A stretch of 25,237 nucleotides of DNA from Synergistaceae bacterium (GTDB lineage Bacteria; Synergistota; Synergistia; Synergistales; Aminobacteriaceae). Made by a program: the position numbers and the translations under genes. The stretch's first letter is position 1. Every line of letters begins with the position of its first letter. The stretch is from contig JAFTBT010000103.1 of the NCBI GenBank assembly GCA_017455085.1, positions 1 through 25,237 on the forward strand, read 5' to 3'. The notes beneath the pieces are model-generated. The model saw only the letters and a program-made list of their open reading frames with translations. It was not told where the DNA came from and made no database searches. Shown piece by piece: positions 23,301 through 25,237 of the stretch.

Positions 23301-23447
23301 GGCGAAAATTTATGATTCAGTTTGGCTTTAGGATGAAGTCGGCTGTGTATCTTCCTCACATAATTATCATATACATAACAACATGAAGCATATCGACGGA
23401 GCGACAGGAATAATTATATACATATATTTCATCAGGGGGCTTATTGC
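23297..23447. other. AT-rich gap between the IS605-type end and fliE
   Basis: This stretch of about 150 bases holds no gene. It contains several AT-rich blocks. The only -35/-10 combination I could propose for fliE is TCGACG (23393-23398) with TATATA (23415-23420) at a 16-base spacing, which is weak. No sigma-28-type or sigma-54-type promoter was recognised. CAGGGGG about ten bases before ATG 23448 is the likely ribosome binding site. Confidence 0.3.
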
Positions 23448-23789
23448 ATGGATCGTCTATTGATAGATTTTTCACAGGTGTACAGTCAGAGCGGAATTCA
23501 TCAAGCCGCAAGAAGTGTATACAGTACATATTCAGCGCATAAGAGTGAACAAACGAAAGAAGCTCCTACGTTGTCATTCGAGGATATGCTCACAGACTCA
23601 ATCAAGAAAGTAAATACCCTACAGCTCGACGCAGAACAAAAAATCCGAGACCTAGCTATCGGGGATGTTGAGGACATTTCTGAAGTGGTGTTAGCGTCAT
23701 CGAGGGCAGATACAGCGTTACGTCTGGTGATGGAAGTGCGCAACAAGTTCCTAGATGCGTATCAGGCACTCTCAAGAATCACCGGCTAA
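23448..23789 (+). CDS. fliE: Flagellar hook-basal body protein FliE
   Basis: FliE is a small protein that joins the MS ring to the rod of the flagellar basal body, exported through the flagellar type III system. The 113-residue product is helical and follows the family pattern: SFEDMLTDSIKKVNTLQLDAEQKIRDLAIGDVEDISEVVLASSRADTALRLVMEVRNKFLDAYQALSRI. The invariant VNxxQxxA and the ending VRNKxxDAYQxLxR are present. It usually follows flgB and flgC in one operon, but here a mobile-element remnant and a divergent operon lie upstream. fliF starts nine bases after its stop. Confidence 0.93.
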   Translation: MDRLLIDFSQVYSQSGIHQAARSVYSTYSAHKSEQTKEAPTLSFEDMLTDSIKKVNTLQLDAEQKIRDLAIGDVEDISEVVLASSRADTALRLVMEVRNKFLDAYQALSRITG

Positions 23790-23798
23790 ACGTGAATC

Positions 23799-25237
23799 AT
23801 GGACAGTATAAGACGCTGGGCGGCATCCTTTCTGACATTTTGGGCATCGCTCAAGCTGTGGCAGAAACTCTCGATATTCGGTGCAATCGTAGTAGTACTG
23901 CTGGGGCTTGCGGCAATGATATTCATGTCCGGAGGGACAACCTACGAACCGCTATATGCCGGCCTTGAGGTCAACGATCAGGCAGCAATCGTGGACTACC
24001 TGAAGGAGAATAATTTACCGTACAGGCTCGACCCGAAAGCGAGTGCGATTCTCATGCCGGGTAATGCCATTTACGAGACGCGTCTAGCCCTTGCGCAGTT
24101 AGGACTCCCCAAAGGCGGAACTACAGGCTTCGAGATTTTTGACGACTCCAATATGGGGATGAGCGAGTTTCAGCAGCGTATAGCCTACATGCGGGCAATC
24201 GAGGGAGAACTTGCGCGGACTATAGCCCAAATGCAGCAGGTCGAGAACGCAAGAGTCAGTGTCGTGATTCCGGAACAAAGGCTATTCCTTGAGCAGCAGA
24301 AGCCCTCAACAGCGAGTGTGTTACTGCGTCTGCGTCAGGGAGCAACAATCGGGCCGACACAAGTGAAATCCATCATCCACTTAGTGGCACATTCTGTTGA
24401 CGGACTCGAACCAGATGCAGTTACGGTAGTGGACACGAACGGCCGGATACTCTCGGACATGGTTGCGGACTCGATGATCATGTACAACCCTGACGGAACG
24501 AACTCGGTAACTTCGGTGCAGCGTGAGCTTGAACGACAGCATGAGCGCGAACTGGAGAACAAAGTACGTGTGATGCTTGAGCAGGTATTTGGTCCGGGAA
24601 CTGCAGTAGTGAGAGTCAGGATAGACCTCGATTTCGACAAGAAGACAAGCTCATTCGTGGAGTACTCACCAAATCCGGAGACAGGCACGGGAGTCCCGAG
24701 AAGCTCCGAGCGTCAGGAAGAGAGCTACACCGGGCAGGGCAACCCCGTCAACGGAAACCCCGGCACAACTACGAACATCCCAGGCTACGCAATCAACTCG
24801 ACTCAAGTAGAGAGTGAGTACAACCGCTCCAACAACACCACTAACTACGAAATCACCACCCGCAAAGGAGATCAGGTAGTTACGCCCGGAGGAGTCAGGA
24901 GGCTTTCTGCGAGCGTCTTGATTGATGACAAGTACAACGAAATCAATGATGAGAGACTCGAAGCGATTCAGGAAGTCATAGCCTCGTCAATCGGGTACAA
25001 CAGGGACAGAGGAGACAGCCTAGTTGTGCGGGCTATGAGGTTCTCGACGGCATTTGCGGACGCGATGGCGGAACAGCTCCGGCAGGACAGAATGTGGAGA
25101 ATCATTTACGGTTCAGTAGCTGCGCTGTTTGTGCTGTTGACGGTGCTGGTTGGGCTGTATATCTGGATACGGATGAAGCGTGCGCGTCAGGCAGTTCTTG
25201 AGATCGAGGAAGCCGGAAAGAAAGTACCCACGATTCA
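23799..25237 (+). CDS. fliF: Flagellar M-ring protein FliF, 3' end outside the window
   Basis: FliF forms the MS ring in the inner membrane on which the flagellar motor and export gate assemble. The frame opens at ATG 23799 (MDSIRRWAASFLTFW) and runs off the end of the window after 479 codons; the family is normally 520-570 residues. The first transmembrane helix is at about 25-45 and the second at about 431-456 (MWRIIYGSVAALFVLLTVLVGLYIWI). The ring-building motif region reads YEPLYAGLEVNDQAAIVDYLKENNLPYRL, then GFEIFDDSNMGMSEFQQRIAYMRAIEGELARTI. A Gly/Asn/Thr-rich loop around 305-345 precedes a second ring-building part. The C-terminal FliG-binding tail is not seen. Confidence 0.95.
   Translation, partial: MDSIRRWAASFLTFWASLKLWQKLSIFGAIVVVLLGLAAMIFMSGGTTYEPLYAGLEVNDQAAIVDYLKENNLPYRLDPKASAILMPGNAIYETRLALAQLGLPKGGTTGFEIFDDSNMGMSEFQQRIAYMRAIEGELARTIAQMQQVENARVSVVIPEQRLFLEQQKPSTASVLLRLRQGATIGPTQVKSIIHLVAHSVDGLEPDAVTVVDTNGRILSDMVADSMIMYNPDGTNSVTSVQRELERQHERELENKVRVMLEQVFGPGTAVVRVRIDLDFDKKTSSFVEYSPNPETGTGVPRSSERQEESYTGQGNPVNGNPGTTTNIPGYAINSTQVESEYNRSNNTTNYEITTRKGDQVVTPGGVRRLSASVLIDDKYNEINDERLEAIQEVIASSIGYNRDRGDSLVVRAMRFSTAFADAMAEQLRQDRMWRIIYGSVAALFVLLTVLVGLYIWIRMKRARQAVLEIEEAGKKVPTI

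Noticed and set aside
23059..23331. 90-residue protein on the plus strand
   Set aside because: The frame lies across the IS605-type tail and right-end hairpin in a different register, has no family pattern and no good ribosome binding site.

Overview
The window looks like chromosomal DNA of a diderm, motile, amino-acid- and peptide-using anaerobe. The support is lipid A and LPS-export genes (lpxB, lpxI, an LptF/LptG permease), flagellar basal-body genes, three ABC importers for peptides or amino acids, and an ECF-type nickel/cobalt importer. The mix and protein style recall Synergistota, but no rRNA or other marker is present, so this is an inference.

Plus strand, 1-10932: the end of an oligopeptide/dipeptide importer (oppC fragment, oppD, oppF, oppA-type binding protein). 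A branched-chain-type importer follows (livK, livH, livM, livG, with no livF in the window), with a small RelE-like toxin-antitoxin pair inserted between livK and livH. Then comes a polar amino acid importer (binding protein, permease, ATPase) with its own promoter and a palindrome at the predicted transcription start.

Minus strand, 22965 down to 10970: a long run of closely packed genes. In transcription order they are a DUF4139 exported protein, a membrane PAS protein with a degenerate GGDEF-like domain, an LptF/LptG permease, lpxI, a symporter-fold protein carrying an ATPase-like N-terminal domain, and lpxB. A nickel cluster follows (nikK-like DUF4198 protein, nikL-like, nikM, nikQ, nikO). 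Many joints are ATGA or similar overlaps. A two-copy direct repeat and a possible 48-residue ORF lie between nikQ and nikO. Beyond nikO lies an AT-rich glycosyltransferase-like gene broken by two frameshifts, with its own promoter and a pentamer repeat in its leader.

Plus strand, 22966-25237: the intergenic region before the flagellar genes holds the 3' end of an IS200/IS605-type element, with a short TnpB-like tail and an omega-RNA-like right-end hairpin and no intact tnpB. fliE and a truncated fliF follow. The most notable items are the orphan omega-RNA-like end beside fliE, the symporter that has lost canonical transport residues and gained an ATPase-like domain inside the lipid A operon, the toxin-antitoxin pair coupled to livH, and the repeats in the nickel operon.
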